DNA of 64,000 bases, taken from the NCBI GenBank assembly GCA_011960625.1, contig BLMJ01000232.1, positions 1 to 64,000 of the forward strand. The letters are read 5' to 3'. Below the pieces are notes generated by a model. That model searched no databases and was not told the DNA's origin. It was given only the letters and a program-made list of their open reading frames with translations. Of this stretch, positions 49,821-59,242 are shown piece after piece (within the stretch, counting starts at the first letter, position 1; the number at the start of each line of letters is the position of its first letter). The position numbers and the translations under genes are program-made. This stretch comes from Lachnospiraceae bacterium (GTDB taxonomy: Bacteria > Bacillota > Clostridia > Lachnospirales > Lachnospiraceae).

Positions 49821-50417
49821 ATGTTGCCGACAAGAGAAAAAGCCGAGGCGCTCCTTAAAGAAGGGGAGCGATGTAATCCGGGACCTTGGGGAAACCATAG
49901 CCGTATAGCTGCCTGTTGTGCAGAAAAGATTGCAGAGGAATGTAAAGACATGGATTCCAATAAGGCATATATCTTAGGACTGCTGCATGATATTGGCAGG
50001 AAATTTGGCGTAAGACATCTGGGGCATGTGTCAGATGGCTATTCTTATATGATGTCATTGGGATATGACGAAGCTGCTAAAGTTTGTCTGACCCATTCCT
50101 TCCATGACCAGACGACAGATGGGTATATCGGAAAGTTTGATACGACACAAGAGGAGTTACAGATAATCCGGGACGCTCTGCAGACCCTTGCGGTAGATGA
50201 GTACGACAGGCTGATTCAGTTATGCGATGCTTTGGCGGGTGCGGAAAGGGTGTTGGATATTGAAGAACGCATGAAGGACGTAAAGCAGCGTTATGGCTAT
50301 TACCCTCAGGAAAAATGGGAGAATAATATAAGACTGAAACAACATTTTGAAGAAAAGACAGGAAGAGATATCTATGCTGTTGTGGGGAAGGACGCTGTAC
50401 AGGTAAAGGAAGGATAA
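49821..50417 (+). CDS. HD-domain phosphohydrolase-like protein
   Basis: HSRIAACCAEKIA...LGLLHDIGRKFG...LTHSFHD. Confidence 0.88.
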   Translation: MLPTREKAEALLKEGERCNPGPWGNHSRIAACCAEKIAEECKDMDSNKAYILGLLHDIGRKFGVRHLGHVSDGYSYMMSLGYDEAAKVCLTHSFHDQTTDGYIGKFDTTQEELQIIRDALQTLAVDEYDRLIQLCDALAGAERVLDIEERMKDVKQRYGYYPQEKWENNIRLKQHFEEKTGRDIYAVVGKDAVQVKEG

Positions 50418-50437
50418 AACCACGGGGGAGAAGGGAC

Positions 50438-51115
50438 ATGCTTGGAGATAAAAGAGGAAGAAAAATAGATAAGTACGTCAGAGACTATGTTGTCTTTGAC
50501 TTAGAAACGACGGGAACCAGCTGGGCTAATGACGCGGTCATCGAGATTTCGGCAATCAAAGTGCAAAAGGGCGTGGTTGCGGGGAACTTTTCCACACTGG
50601 TAAATCCCGAAAGGCCCATTCCGTTTCGCGCGTCAGAGGTGAACCACATCTATGACCACATGGTAAAAGATGCGCCTGTGTTTAAGAAGGCGTTGGCAGA
50701 TTTTGACGCCTTTGTTGGAGAAGAATATCTGGTAGGACATAATATCCATACCTTTGATATGAAATTTATCTGGCGGGATGCAGAGGAGTTCTGGGGGAAA
50801 ACGATTGCAAATGATTACATAGACACATTGTCTCTTGCCAGACAATGTCTGCCGCAGCTTTCACATTATAAGCTGGTAGATTTGGCGTCGTATTATCATA
50901 TTTCCACAGACGGAGCCCATCGTGCCCTTGCGGACTGCAGCATGAACCAGAAGGTGTTCGAGAAACTGGGAGAAGAACTGGCCTCGCCGGCGATGGCGGG
51001 AAATATGAAGGTCTGTCCCAGATGCGGGCAGTTTCTAAAGAAACGCAGCGGAAAATTTGGCGAGTTCTGGGGCTGCAGCGGATATCCGGCCTGCCGGTAT
51101 ACGGAAAACATATAA
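50438..51115 (+). CDS. DnaQ-like 3'-5' exonuclease with C-terminal topoisomerase-type zinc finger
   Basis: VFDLETTGTSWANDAVIEISAIKV; VGHNIHTFDMKFI; HRALADC; CPRCGQFLKKRSGKFGEFWGCSGYPACRYTENI. Confidence 0.9.
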   Translation: MLGDKRGRKIDKYVRDYVVFDLETTGTSWANDAVIEISAIKVQKGVVAGNFSTLVNPERPIPFRASEVNHIYDHMVKDAPVFKKALADFDAFVGEEYLVGHNIHTFDMKFIWRDAEEFWGKTIANDYIDTLSLARQCLPQLSHYKLVDLASYYHISTDGAHRALADCSMNQKVFEKLGEELASPAMAGNMKVCPRCGQFLKKRSGKFGEFWGCSGYPACRYTENI

Positions 51116-51212
51116 TATATGGAAATCTTAAAAAAATCCTTTTTTTAAAGATATAGATATGATAGAATAATAAAGAAATAATATAAATGTTTTTAATTAA
51201 GGAGAGACAAAC

Positions 51213-54200
51213 ATGAAGGAGAGGAAAAAACGACTGAAGCGGTTGTTGGCTGTGGCGTTATCCCTTGTTGTGATTGGAGGCTCGGTCAACTTGCCTGTTC
51301 TGACATCCTTTGCAGAGGATGAGGCAGACGGCAGCGTGACTCCGGTGACACAGACAGAGGGACTGGACGTATCAGAGACAGAGCCGGAGATTTCGGACGA
51401 GCAGACGCCAGCGCCGACGGAGGCGACGCCAACCGAGACAACGCCAACCGAGACAACGCCAACCGAGACGGAAGGCCAAGGCGGCAGCGAGGAGGCAGGC
51501 TCTGAGGGAGAGACTTCTACAATCAACGTGGAAGTGAAAGGTACGAATGTAGATCTGCCGGATAACGATGAACTATTTGCAGGTTATGTAGACCAGCTTT
51601 TCTACGCCGGCGCTAACGATGGAATCGCTACGCTTGGAGAAGTGGGTGCGGATAAGCTGACGGATCCCAAAAAGAAGGCGGTTTATGATAACTTAAAAAG
51701 CCAGATAGAGAAAATTGCCGCAGGTACGGTAACATCTACTTCAGGGATTAAGATATCATATCCGGTATCCTGGACCCTGGAAACCTTGGGTATTACCGCC
51801 TCGGATAGTACATCGGTGATTAACGCAGTAAAGAGTAAGCTTGCAGCGGATATTGATCCAATCATATCTTATCTGCTAATGGATTGCCCGTACGATTTTT
51901 ACTGGTTTGATAAGACGGCAGGGTATGCATATAGGTTTGATCTTACATCCGGCGGAGGAAAGTATAATGTATCGCAGCTGACCTTTGAATTTGCAGTTGC
52001 GTATGAGTATCAGGGAGCCGGCGGCTGGACCCAGATTGACGCCGGTAAAGTCAGCGGTGTTAAAGCGGCTGCTGACAATGCGAAGGCGATTGTGGCAAAG
52101 CATGCAGATAAGTCGGATTATGAAAAGCTTGCTGCATATTGTCAGGAGATTTGCGATCTGGTATCATACTATGACGATGCGGCGGCTGACAGTTCAATGC
52201 CTTACGGGAATCCCTGGCAGTTGATTTGGGTGTTTGACGGCAACCCGAATACGAACGTAGTGTGCGAAGGTTATGCAAAAGCATTCCAATATCTGTGCGA
52301 TCTGTCAACCTTCAGCGGTAATACGGTGTGTTATACCATTTGCGGCGAAATGGACGGCGGAACCGGTGCAGGCGGCCATATGTGGAATATCGTCACGTTA
52401 GATGGAAAGAATTATATGGTGGATATAACCAACAGTGACGAAGGCACAATCGGTTCTGACGGTGAATTGTTCTTAGCGGGAACCAAAGCCAATGCAGACG
52501 GAAGTTATACATTTACCATTTGGGGAGAGGATATCAAATTTATCTATGATGATGATCAGCTGAGCCTGTTTGGGGCGGAAGTTTTGAAACTGTCAGAGAC
52601 GAATTATGTTCAGAAACCAAAACTTACAATTAATATGCCTGCAGTATCCGTTACCTATGGCGATGCAGTAAGCGAGAATGTATTGAACGGATGTTCTGTG
52701 ACGGATGAGGACAAAAATGCAGTTGACGGTATAGTTGTTTGGGCAAGCAGCGTTACTTCCTATGGTAATGCCGGACAGAATACACTTAAGGCAGTGTTTA
52801 TTCCGAAAGATATGGATACATATGCATCGGAGACTTTCTCTGTAAAAGTAACCGTAAATCCGAGACCGATTACAGTTACGGCTCAAAAGGCTGAAAAAGT
52901 ATACGGAGAAGAGGATCCGGCGCTTAAGTATGTTGTCGACAGCACAACGCCGTTAGTAACAGGTGAGAGCCTTGCAGGTGCGTTGGCACGTGACAAAGGT
53001 GAAGATGTAAAAAAAGACGGATATGCAATCAATGTAGGAACACTGGCAAGTGAGAATCCGAACTATAAGATTACGTTCACTGGCAATGTTTTTGAGATTA
53101 AGCCCACAAGTAATTATACTGCCAGCGCAGCCAAAGAGCAGAATGTGGTAGCCGGAGTCGGCGCCTTTGCGAAGCCTGTATTTACTGGTGTGAATAACGA
53201 AGAGATTCCTGGCGCTGTTACTTATAGCTATAAGGATGTTTCAGGAATGACTTACGAAGAAGTCGTATCAGAGCTTGCGAAATTAAAGGTTGGCGACACC
53301 GCAAAGGTTACTTATACCTTTGTTCCAGGCAATGGAAACTATATCGGCAGACAAGAGGACATCCTTTTTACAGTCAGAGATATTGAATTTATCGTCGACG
53401 GTCAGCAGGCTACAATTAAGAATGCGGTAACGGTTAAGAGTAATCCGATTTATGGAGATTCCTGGACTGATATCGTAAAGATTAAAAAGCTTACGGCAAA
53501 AGTCGGTGATGAGAGTGACAGTGAGGCCGGACACTTTACATTAGATGTAAGCGGTATGCCCAAGGCAGGAGAAGGACAAGCCTTCCGTGTATTATACAAC
53601 GGAAAGCTCGGCGGCAAGGAGTTTAAGGATCAAGAGGTATGCAGCGGCGTTGTGACAGTTGCTCCCAAGGCTTTAACATGGGATGTAAGCGGATTACAGG
53701 CAGTAGATAGTCAGAAGACGCTTGTAGGTAATACTGCAACCCTTTTTGGAGAATTAAAGGTATCCGGAATCCTTTCTGCTGACGTTTCAGACGTTACTTT
53801 CAGTCCAGAGAGCAGATTAGTAGGTACATATGCGGATACGAAACCAGGCGAGCAGAAAGTAACTCTTGCATGGGAAGATGCGGATTATACCGCAGCGCTT
53901 ACTGGAACGAAGAGTGGAAATTACACCCTGCCTGCATCGCTGCCGGAGATTACCGGAAGAATCAATGCAGTTTATGAGGATACAAACGTTCCGGAATCAA
54001 CGGACGAAGTTCAGTACAAGCTGGTATTCGAGACTGGAATTTCACAGGTTCCAGAGACGTTAAAGGACAATGAAAAGTTAAATACACCAGCAAAGATTGA
54101 AGAACAGATGAAGTCTGAGATTAAGAAGAAACTACCGGAGGCAGGCGATTCTGTTGAAGTCTATGACGTAGTATTGATGATTAAGGATAAGAATGGAAAC

Positions 54201-54596
54201 TGGGAGAAGGCGACACAGGAGAACTTCCCGAAGAATGGTCTTACCGTTACCTTATCATACCCGAAAGGAACCGGAAAAGCTTCCCATGATTTTGCGGCGG
54301 CCCATATGTTTACAGTAGAAATGAATGGACATAAGCCGGGAGAAGTAGAATTTCCGACGGTAGAAAAAGGTGATGCAATCCAGTTTAAAGTAACCAGCCT
54401 GTCGCCAATCTCATTAGGTTGGAAAGAAGTAAAAGCGGTTGGCGGAACTGGAAATAATACGATTACCAATTCTATTCCGAGAAAGTCCGGTGCGCCGAAG
54501 ACCGGCGACACAAACACAATCCTTCTCTACGCTCTCTTCCTGATGCTGGGAGCAGCAGGCGTTGGATATAGTGTAAAACGCAGAACAATGCGGTAA
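51213..54596 (+). CDS. Cell-wall-anchored protein: signal peptide, PTETT repeats, transglutaminase-like domain, MBG domains, PKTGD sorting signal
   Basis: Catalytic-triad-like NVVCEGYAKAF / GGHMWNIV / YMVDITNSD. MBG RPITVTAQKAEKVYGEEDPALKY. C-term GAPKTGDTNTILLYALFLMLGAAGVGYSVKRR. Confidence 0.88.
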   Translation: MKERKKRLKRLLAVALSLVVIGGSVNLPVLTSFAEDEADGSVTPVTQTEGLDVSETEPEISDEQTPAPTEATPTETTPTETTPTETEGQGGSEEAGSEGETSTINVEVKGTNVDLPDNDELFAGYVDQLFYAGANDGIATLGEVGADKLTDPKKKAVYDNLKSQIEKIAAGTVTSTSGIKISYPVSWTLETLGITASDSTSVINAVKSKLAADIDPIISYLLMDCPYDFYWFDKTAGYAYRFDLTSGGGKYNVSQLTFEFAVAYEYQGAGGWTQIDAGKVSGVKAAADNAKAIVAKHADKSDYEKLAAYCQEICDLVSYYDDAAADSSMPYGNPWQLIWVFDGNPNTNVVCEGYAKAFQYLCDLSTFSGNTVCYTICGEMDGGTGAGGHMWNIVTLDGKNYMVDITNSDEGTIGSDGELFLAGTKANADGSYTFTIWGEDIKFIYDDDQLSLFGAEVLKLSETNYVQKPKLTINMPAVSVTYGDAVSENVLNGCSVTDEDKNAVDGIVVWASSVTSYGNAGQNTLKAVFIPKDMDTYASETFSVKVTVNPRPITVTAQKAEKVYGEEDPALKYVVDSTTPLVTGESLAGALARDKGEDVKKDGYAINVGTLASENPNYKITFTGNVFEIKPTSNYTASAAKEQNVVAGVGAFAKPVFTGVNNEEIPGAVTYSYKDVSGMTYEEVVSELAKLKVGDTAKVTYTFVPGNGNYIGRQEDILFTVRDIEFIVDGQQATIKNAVTVKSNPIYGDSWTDIVKIKKLTAKVGDESDSEAGHFTLDVSGMPKAGEGQAFRVLYNGKLGGKEFKDQEVCSGVVTVAPKALTWDVSGLQAVDSQKTLVGNTATLFGELKVSGILSADVSDVTFSPESRLVGTYADTKPGEQKVTLAWEDADYTAALTGTKSGNYTLPASLPEITGRINAVYEDTNVPESTDEVQYKLVFETGISQVPETLKDNEKLNTPAKIEEQMKSEIKKKLPEAGDSVEVYDVVLMIKDKNGNWEKATQENFPKNGLTVTLSYPKGTGKASHDFAAAHMFTVEMNGHKPGEVEFPTVEKGDAIQFKVTSLSPISLGWKEVKAVGGTGNNTITNSIPRKSGAPKTGDTNTILLYALFLMLGAAGVGYSVKRRTMR
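51425..51470 (+). repeat. 15-bp tandem repeat x3 (ACGCCAACCGAGACA) encoding PTETT
   Basis: Direct reading of three consecutive copies, the last one diverged by 1 nt. Confidence 0.9.
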
Positions 54597-54612
54597 AGAG
54601 TAAGATAGAAAA

Positions 54613-54645
54613 GACAGAGGAGATATGACTCCTCTGTTTTTTTTG
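54613..54645 (+). terminator. Intrinsic terminator after the surface protein gene
   Basis: ACAGAGGAG-atatgac-TCCTCTGTTTTTTTT. Confidence 0.9.
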
Positions 54646-54758
54646 AGCTAATAGAAAATGTTGATAAATGTCTCCCATACATGAAAAAAAGTGATTGGAA
54701 ATTATTGAGCAGGAAAGATATACTTAAGACAATATATACAATAGAGGAGGTAATGAGT

Positions 54759-55169
54759 ATGTCTATTACAGCGGAAACCGCGAAAGCTCATGCAAATGAT
54801 CCGGCAGTGCTCTGCTGCAGAGCAGAGGGAGGTATCACCATTGAGGCGGCGAATTTAGAGGATCCGGCAATCTTTGACGAGCTGGTTGATTCCGGCTTAT
54901 TGAATCTGGAGGGATGTCTGACAATCGGGCAGGTGTTGGGGGCAAAGCTTACGAAGACCAGTGATTCGCTCTGTCCGTTGACCGTGGATAATGTAGAAGG
55001 ATTCAAAGACGTATCAGAGAGCGCTTCACAGGACGCCGAAGAAGGGCAGGCCGAAGCGCCGGCTGCAGTTGAGATGAATGTACAGGGAGCAGTCACAACG
55101 GTAAAGAGCGGCAAAGTAGTCATTTCTATCAAAGAAGGTAAGGACATCTACTTGGAACTTCCCATATAG
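54759..55169 (+). CDS. Hypothetical protein, about 136 aa
   Basis: GAGGAGG ribosome-binding site at about 54744-54750, 8 nt before ATG 54759. Start earlier than this lacks support. Confidence 0.65.
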   Translation: MSITAETAKAHANDPAVLCCRAEGGITIEAANLEDPAIFDELVDSGLLNLEGCLTIGQVLGAKLTKTSDSLCPLTVDNVEGFKDVSESASQDAEEGQAEAPAAVEMNVQGAVTTVKSGKVVISIKEGKDIYLELPI

Positions 55170-55194
55170 GGGGTAGCTGTTACATGAATAAAAG

Positions 55195-55226
55195 ACAGAG
55201 GACTTAAAAATCCTCTGCCTTTATTT
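55195..55226. terminator. Convergent terminator
   Basis: GACAGAGGACTTAAAAATCCTCTGCCTTTATTTTTTT. Confidence 0.6.
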
Positions 55227-55731
55227 TTTTCAAGATTTTTTCCACAAACACTTTTGCATGTTCTAGGTCCAGACTGTCGGGGTGGGTCAAGGCTTGGTCA
55301 AAATTCCTTAGACAGAGATTAATCTGTGAAGCGTTTTCTTTGGTACGTTTGGATTCATATTTCCGGCGGACCGTCTGAGGCATCTTTCCCTGGCAGATAA
55401 AGGCTCCCAGATATTCATTGTCAGACTCAATCCATGCATTTGCACTGTGCTCAATAGTGCTGTAATATTCGGGAGAATCCCCCATACCGCAGGTTCCAAA
55501 CAAAGCAATCTGTTTGCCGCTTAAGTCATTCAGAAAATCGCTGACTATCATGCTGCAGGAACCCTGATGTACGCAGAAGCCTATGAAGTAAATGCGGGCA
55601 TCGGGAATCTGCTTGTCTGTCATGATATCAATTAGGTCTTTCGAAGTCCCTGGGAGATGGGAAAAGATAGTTGCGGCGACTTTCTTCGTATTTCCGGATT
55701 CACTTTGATATAGTACGAGATATTCCAACAT
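55204..55731 (-). CDS. Flavodoxin family protein
   Basis: LVLYQSESGNTKKVAATIFSHLP; IALFGTCGMGDSPEYY. Confidence 0.9.
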   Translation of the reverse strand: MLEYLVLYQSESGNTKKVAATIFSHLPGTSKDLIDIMTDKQIPDARIYFIGFCVHQGSCSMIVSDFLNDLSGKQIALFGTCGMGDSPEYYSTIEHSANAWIESDNEYLGAFICQGKMPQTVRRKYESKRTKENASQINLCLRNFDQALTHPDSLDLEHAKVFVEKILKKIKAEDF

Positions 55732-55760
55732 AGCTATGATTCCTTTCCTGTAAGCTTATC

Positions 55761-56429
55761 TTAAATATATCCGCCTGGCACTCCACCGCCGCCGCAGCAA
55801 AAACCACTGCCGCAGCACATATTACAAATTATATTAGCAATACAAAGTTTCGTACACCAGTCGCTTCCTCCCATAAACGTGGTCTGATAAGGGCCTTGCT
55901 GCTGTTGATACCATGTTCCGCCGCTTTCAAAACGCCGGACAAGAAACTGGTATTGAAGATTATCAGGCTCTAATCGAAACGCTTCCTGAGCATGTTGGAG
56001 GGCAGTCGCGTTGTTTCCGATGCCAGAGTTCGCAAGTGCGCTGTAATAATACCAGCATGCATTACGTTTGGTTATTCCGTTCAAAAGGTTCAATGCCTCT
56101 CTGTAATGGCGGCTGTTGATAAAGTTGGAGGCAGCTTTTAAGTGAAGGTCCTCTTCCGTTTGGTCGGCCGACGTCTGCTGGTACTGGGCATTAAAACCAC
56201 GGAAACTACCAAATCCACCGAAAGAGCCGGCTTCCTGATACTCCCGTTCCTGCATGATCTGCTGGTAAGCCTGCTGAACCTCTTTAAATCGGGCTTCTGC
56301 CTGGTCCTTGTTCGGATTGTTGATATTTGCATCAGGATGATATTTGCGGCTTAAGTTACGGTAGGCTTTCTTTATCTCTTCGTCTGAGGCGCTTTGGGAT
56401 ATACCCAAAACGCTGTATGGATCTGTCAT
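55761..56429 (-). CDS. J-domain protein with Cys/Gly-rich C-terminus
   Basis: [33 protein letters not shown]; tail [31 protein letters not shown]. Confidence 0.92.
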   Translation of the reverse strand: MTDPYSVLGISQSASDEEIKKAYRNLSRKYHPDANINNPNKDQAEARFKEVQQAYQQIMQEREYQEAGSFGGFGSFRGFNAQYQQTSADQTEEDLHLKAASNFINSRHYREALNLLNGITKRNACWYYYSALANSGIGNNATALQHAQEAFRLEPDNLQYQFLVRRFESGGTWYQQQQGPYQTTFMGGSDWCTKLCIANIICNMCCGSGFCCGGGGVPGGYI

Positions 56430-57298
56430 TTTTCCTCTCCTAAATCTGTTAATATTAACGTCTGTGATGCTTCTTCTATGCGGCTTTGTACTTGTGTGTA
56501 ACGACACCAAACACCAGAATATAGTATATTACGCAGAATGTCAGTATGCAAGAGGATTGGAAGTTTTTCAAATTCACGGGAACATTCCGCCATCATTAGT
56601 GTCAAAAGCTTTCGGCAGTTTTCCGAAAAATCAGGCTCATTCCGAAAAGCTTGTTTGAAGGGATTATAATTATGAAAACGAATATCTTTTTCCACATCCT
56701 CATAAGCATCCATCAGATAAATAAATTTTCCCAGAAAAAAGCCTATCTTCCGAAGAGAAGCCTCCCATTCATCTTTGCGGTATGCGAAAAGCTCTGCCAT
56801 GATATTCCCGAAAATTCCAGCCATCAAATCAATGTTCTGCTCATTTTTCTTTTCAAGAGCAGACAGACGTTTTAAGTTAGAGGATACAGCGGCGACCTTA
56901 GAGGGATATTGCTCGTAAAGCTTCTTCATCTTAGGGGTGAGAAGTTTTGCCGCAGCATATCCCTTCCGTTGGTGTTCATCCTCCCAGTCGTCTTTGCATT
57001 TATAATACGATAAAATAAGGTTGACTGCGGCGGCATACTCCGTAAATTTATTCGTCCTTGCAGTATGCTTTTGCATCGGGTGTGCAATGCAGTTGACTGC
57101 CTTAATCTTTTCCTTAGGTTCATAGAGGCCGGTCAGAAGCACGATTAGAAAAGTCATATCAAAGGACAGGGTCGCCTGCCCCAAGATGCCGAAACGTTCT
57201 TTCAGACATTGGCACAGGCCGCAGTAGTAAGAGTGATACATGTCGTAATCCTTGAATTTCATCTCAGCCTTGTTGATTGCGATATATCCAAACATCAA
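56426..57298 (-). CDS. DUF5685-family protein
   Basis: [36 protein letters not shown]. Overlaps the J-domain start by ATGA. Confidence 0.8.
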   Translation of the reverse strand: MMFGYIAINKAEMKFKDYDMYHSYYCGLCQCLKERFGILGQATLSFDMTFLIVLLTGLYEPKEKIKAVNCIAHPMQKHTARTNKFTEYAAAVNLILSYYKCKDDWEDEHQRKGYAAAKLLTPKMKKLYEQYPSKVAAVSSNLKRLSALEKKNEQNIDLMAGIFGNIMAELFAYRKDEWEASLRKIGFFLGKFIYLMDAYEDVEKDIRFHNYNPFKQAFRNEPDFSENCRKLLTLMMAECSREFEKLPILLHTDILRNILYSGVWCRYTQVQSRIEEASQTLILTDLGEEK

Positions 57299-57310
57299 AA
57301 AACCTCGTCT

Positions 57311-57715
57311 TTAACTGTTTTTAATAAAGGTTGAGCTGCACTTGGGGCAGCGAATCTCAATACGCCCTTTGCCCCGTGGGATACGAATCTTCTGGCGGCA
57401 GGTCGGGCATTTGTAGATGTGATGGGTTTTGCGCTGAAGCATCAGATTCTTCTGCTTATAAAACGCTTGACGTAACTTATAAGTCTTGTTCAGATACCAT
57501 TGATTTTCCGAAGAACGCTTGTAGATGTTCTTGGAAAACATACGAAAATAGGAATAAACGATACATGTCCAGGAAACCAGGGACAGGAGCATACTATCAT
57601 TCCAACCCGCCAAAATCATGGTGACAAGACCGGCAATAATTGTAAATTTACCAAATGAATCCATTCCATAACGACCGTACATAAATCGAATAAATTTTTC
57701 TTTCACGTATATCAA
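57311..57715 (-). CDS. Small membrane protein with C-terminal zinc ribbon
   Basis: Two TMs, then YKCPTCRQKIRIPRGKGRIEIRCPKCSSTF. Confidence 0.8.
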   Translation of the reverse strand: MIYVKEKFIRFMYGRYGMDSFGKFTIIAGLVTMILAGWNDSMLLSLVSWTCIVYSYFRMFSKNIYKRSSENQWYLNKTYKLRQAFYKQKNLMLQRKTHHIYKCPTCRQKIRIPRGKGRIEIRCPKCSSTFIKNS

Positions 57716-57818
57716 CCTCCTAATATAAATTCCATGATACGCTGTATAGAGGGAAAGTCAATAAATTGCCGATAAAAAATATATAAAGTTTTTCGTCCAA
57801 AGTTTTTTATTCAAAGTT

Positions 57819-57832
57819 TGTAAACGCTTTCA
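57819..57832 (+). promoter_or_regulatory. Putative CcpA cre site
   Basis: TGTAAACGCTTTCA matches the TGWAANCGNTNWCA consensus. It overlaps the -35 region of a promoter with TATAAT at 57851-57856. Confidence 0.6.
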
Positions 57833-57895
57833 TAGATGGATACTTCGTGATATAATATCAGAGGATTTGTATAAAAAGATGGAAGAGTGAAGCTT

Positions 57896-59179
57896 ATGAA
57901 AGATTTAACCAGATTGATAAAAGAAGATATGAAACCAGCTCTTGGCGTGACAGAGCCGGGGGCAATCGCCTATGCGGTTGCCAGCGCCAGAGGTCACATA
58001 CAGGGAGAGGTCAGGAAGGTGCGGGTGGCATTAAATTCGGGAATGTATAAGAATGCGTATACCTGCGGAATCCCCAATTCATCTAACTTTGGGCTTCTGT
58101 ATGCGGCGGCTCTGGGAGCAGTGGCGGCAGATGCGGCAAAAGGATTGGAAGCTCTTGCGGATATTCGTCCAGAGGACGATGCAGAAGCTGCAAGGATGGT
58201 AGAGAACGGTTTGGTAGAGACGGTTCTTGATCATATTGGATCCAGGATAATGATTGACGCAACCGTAGAAAGCCAACAGGAGAAATGCACAGTACATATT
58301 CGGGACAGTCATACGCATATTGTTTCTATAGAGAAGAATGGCGAGGAGATCTATGCAGAGGAAGAGTCTTTTCGGCCAATGAATGACGAGGAGAGCGAAG
58401 AAGCTGTTATCCACCAATATTCACTGCACAAAATTTTAGAATATATCCGGGAAGCTCCCAAGGAGGAGATATCTTTTATAAGAGAAGCCTTTTCCATGAA
58501 TATGGAGCTTCTAGAAGAAGGGCTTGAGTCTGAGCGGGCTGTGATTACTAAGAGTTTGCTGAAAGAAAACGCAGGAGAGGTCATTTCAACGGATGTGCTT
58601 AAAACGGCCCAGTTATTGTGCAACGGAGCCATTGAAGCGCGTGTTCTGGGTCTTGCCAGACCTGCAATGAGTATTACAGGAAGCGGGGCCCACGGTATTA
58701 TAGCGACCATGCCTTTGCTGGCACAATATAAAGCAGCAGGAGAGGGGATGGAAGAGGAAGCGCTTCTAAGAGCCGCTGCACTTAGTTATCTTATTACTAT
58801 GTATATCAAAGAGTACTCCGGAAGGTTATCTGCTTTTTGCGGCTGCGCAATTGCGGCGGGAACGGGAATGGCGTGCGGGCTTGCATTTATGAAAGGAGCA
58901 GACGAAGAAGGGATTGGCAGAGTGATCCGTAATATGGCCAGTGGTATGACTGGTATGATCTGCGACGGTGGAAATCACGGCTGTACCATGAAAGGAATTG
59001 TTGCTGTGGATGCAGCTTTCCGCGCTGTGGATATGGCATTGGCAGGCGTAAGTATTGGGAGTATTCACGGAATTAACGGGAGAACGCCAGAGGATACCAT
59101 GCGCCACATGGGAAGGATTGCTTCTCCGGGAATGGTCGAAACAGAGAAAACGATTGTAGAGATTATGGAGAAGAAATGA
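57896..59179 (+). CDS. UPF0597 / L-cysteine desulfidase-like (serine dehydratase alpha-type) protein
   Basis: DMKPALGVTEPGAIAYAVASAR; GSGAHGIIATMPLLA; FCGCAIAAGTGMACGLAF; GMICDGGNHGCTMKGI. Confidence 0.88.
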   Translation: MKDLTRLIKEDMKPALGVTEPGAIAYAVASARGHIQGEVRKVRVALNSGMYKNAYTCGIPNSSNFGLLYAAALGAVAADAAKGLEALADIRPEDDAEAARMVENGLVETVLDHIGSRIMIDATVESQQEKCTVHIRDSHTHIVSIEKNGEEIYAEEESFRPMNDEESEEAVIHQYSLHKILEYIREAPKEEISFIREAFSMNMELLEEGLESERAVITKSLLKENAGEVISTDVLKTAQLLCNGAIEARVLGLARPAMSITGSGAHGIIATMPLLAQYKAAGEGMEEEALLRAAALSYLITMYIKEYSGRLSAFCGCAIAAGTGMACGLAFMKGADEEGIGRVIRNMASGMTGMICDGGNHGCTMKGIVAVDAAFRAVDMALAGVSIGSIHGINGRTPEDTMRHMGRIASPGMVETEKTIVEIMEKK

Positions 59180-59242
59180 GCGGTTGATTTAGGAAGGAAC
59201 ATAGACTATATGAGGGATATGAAATATAGAGGAGTTTAGAAT

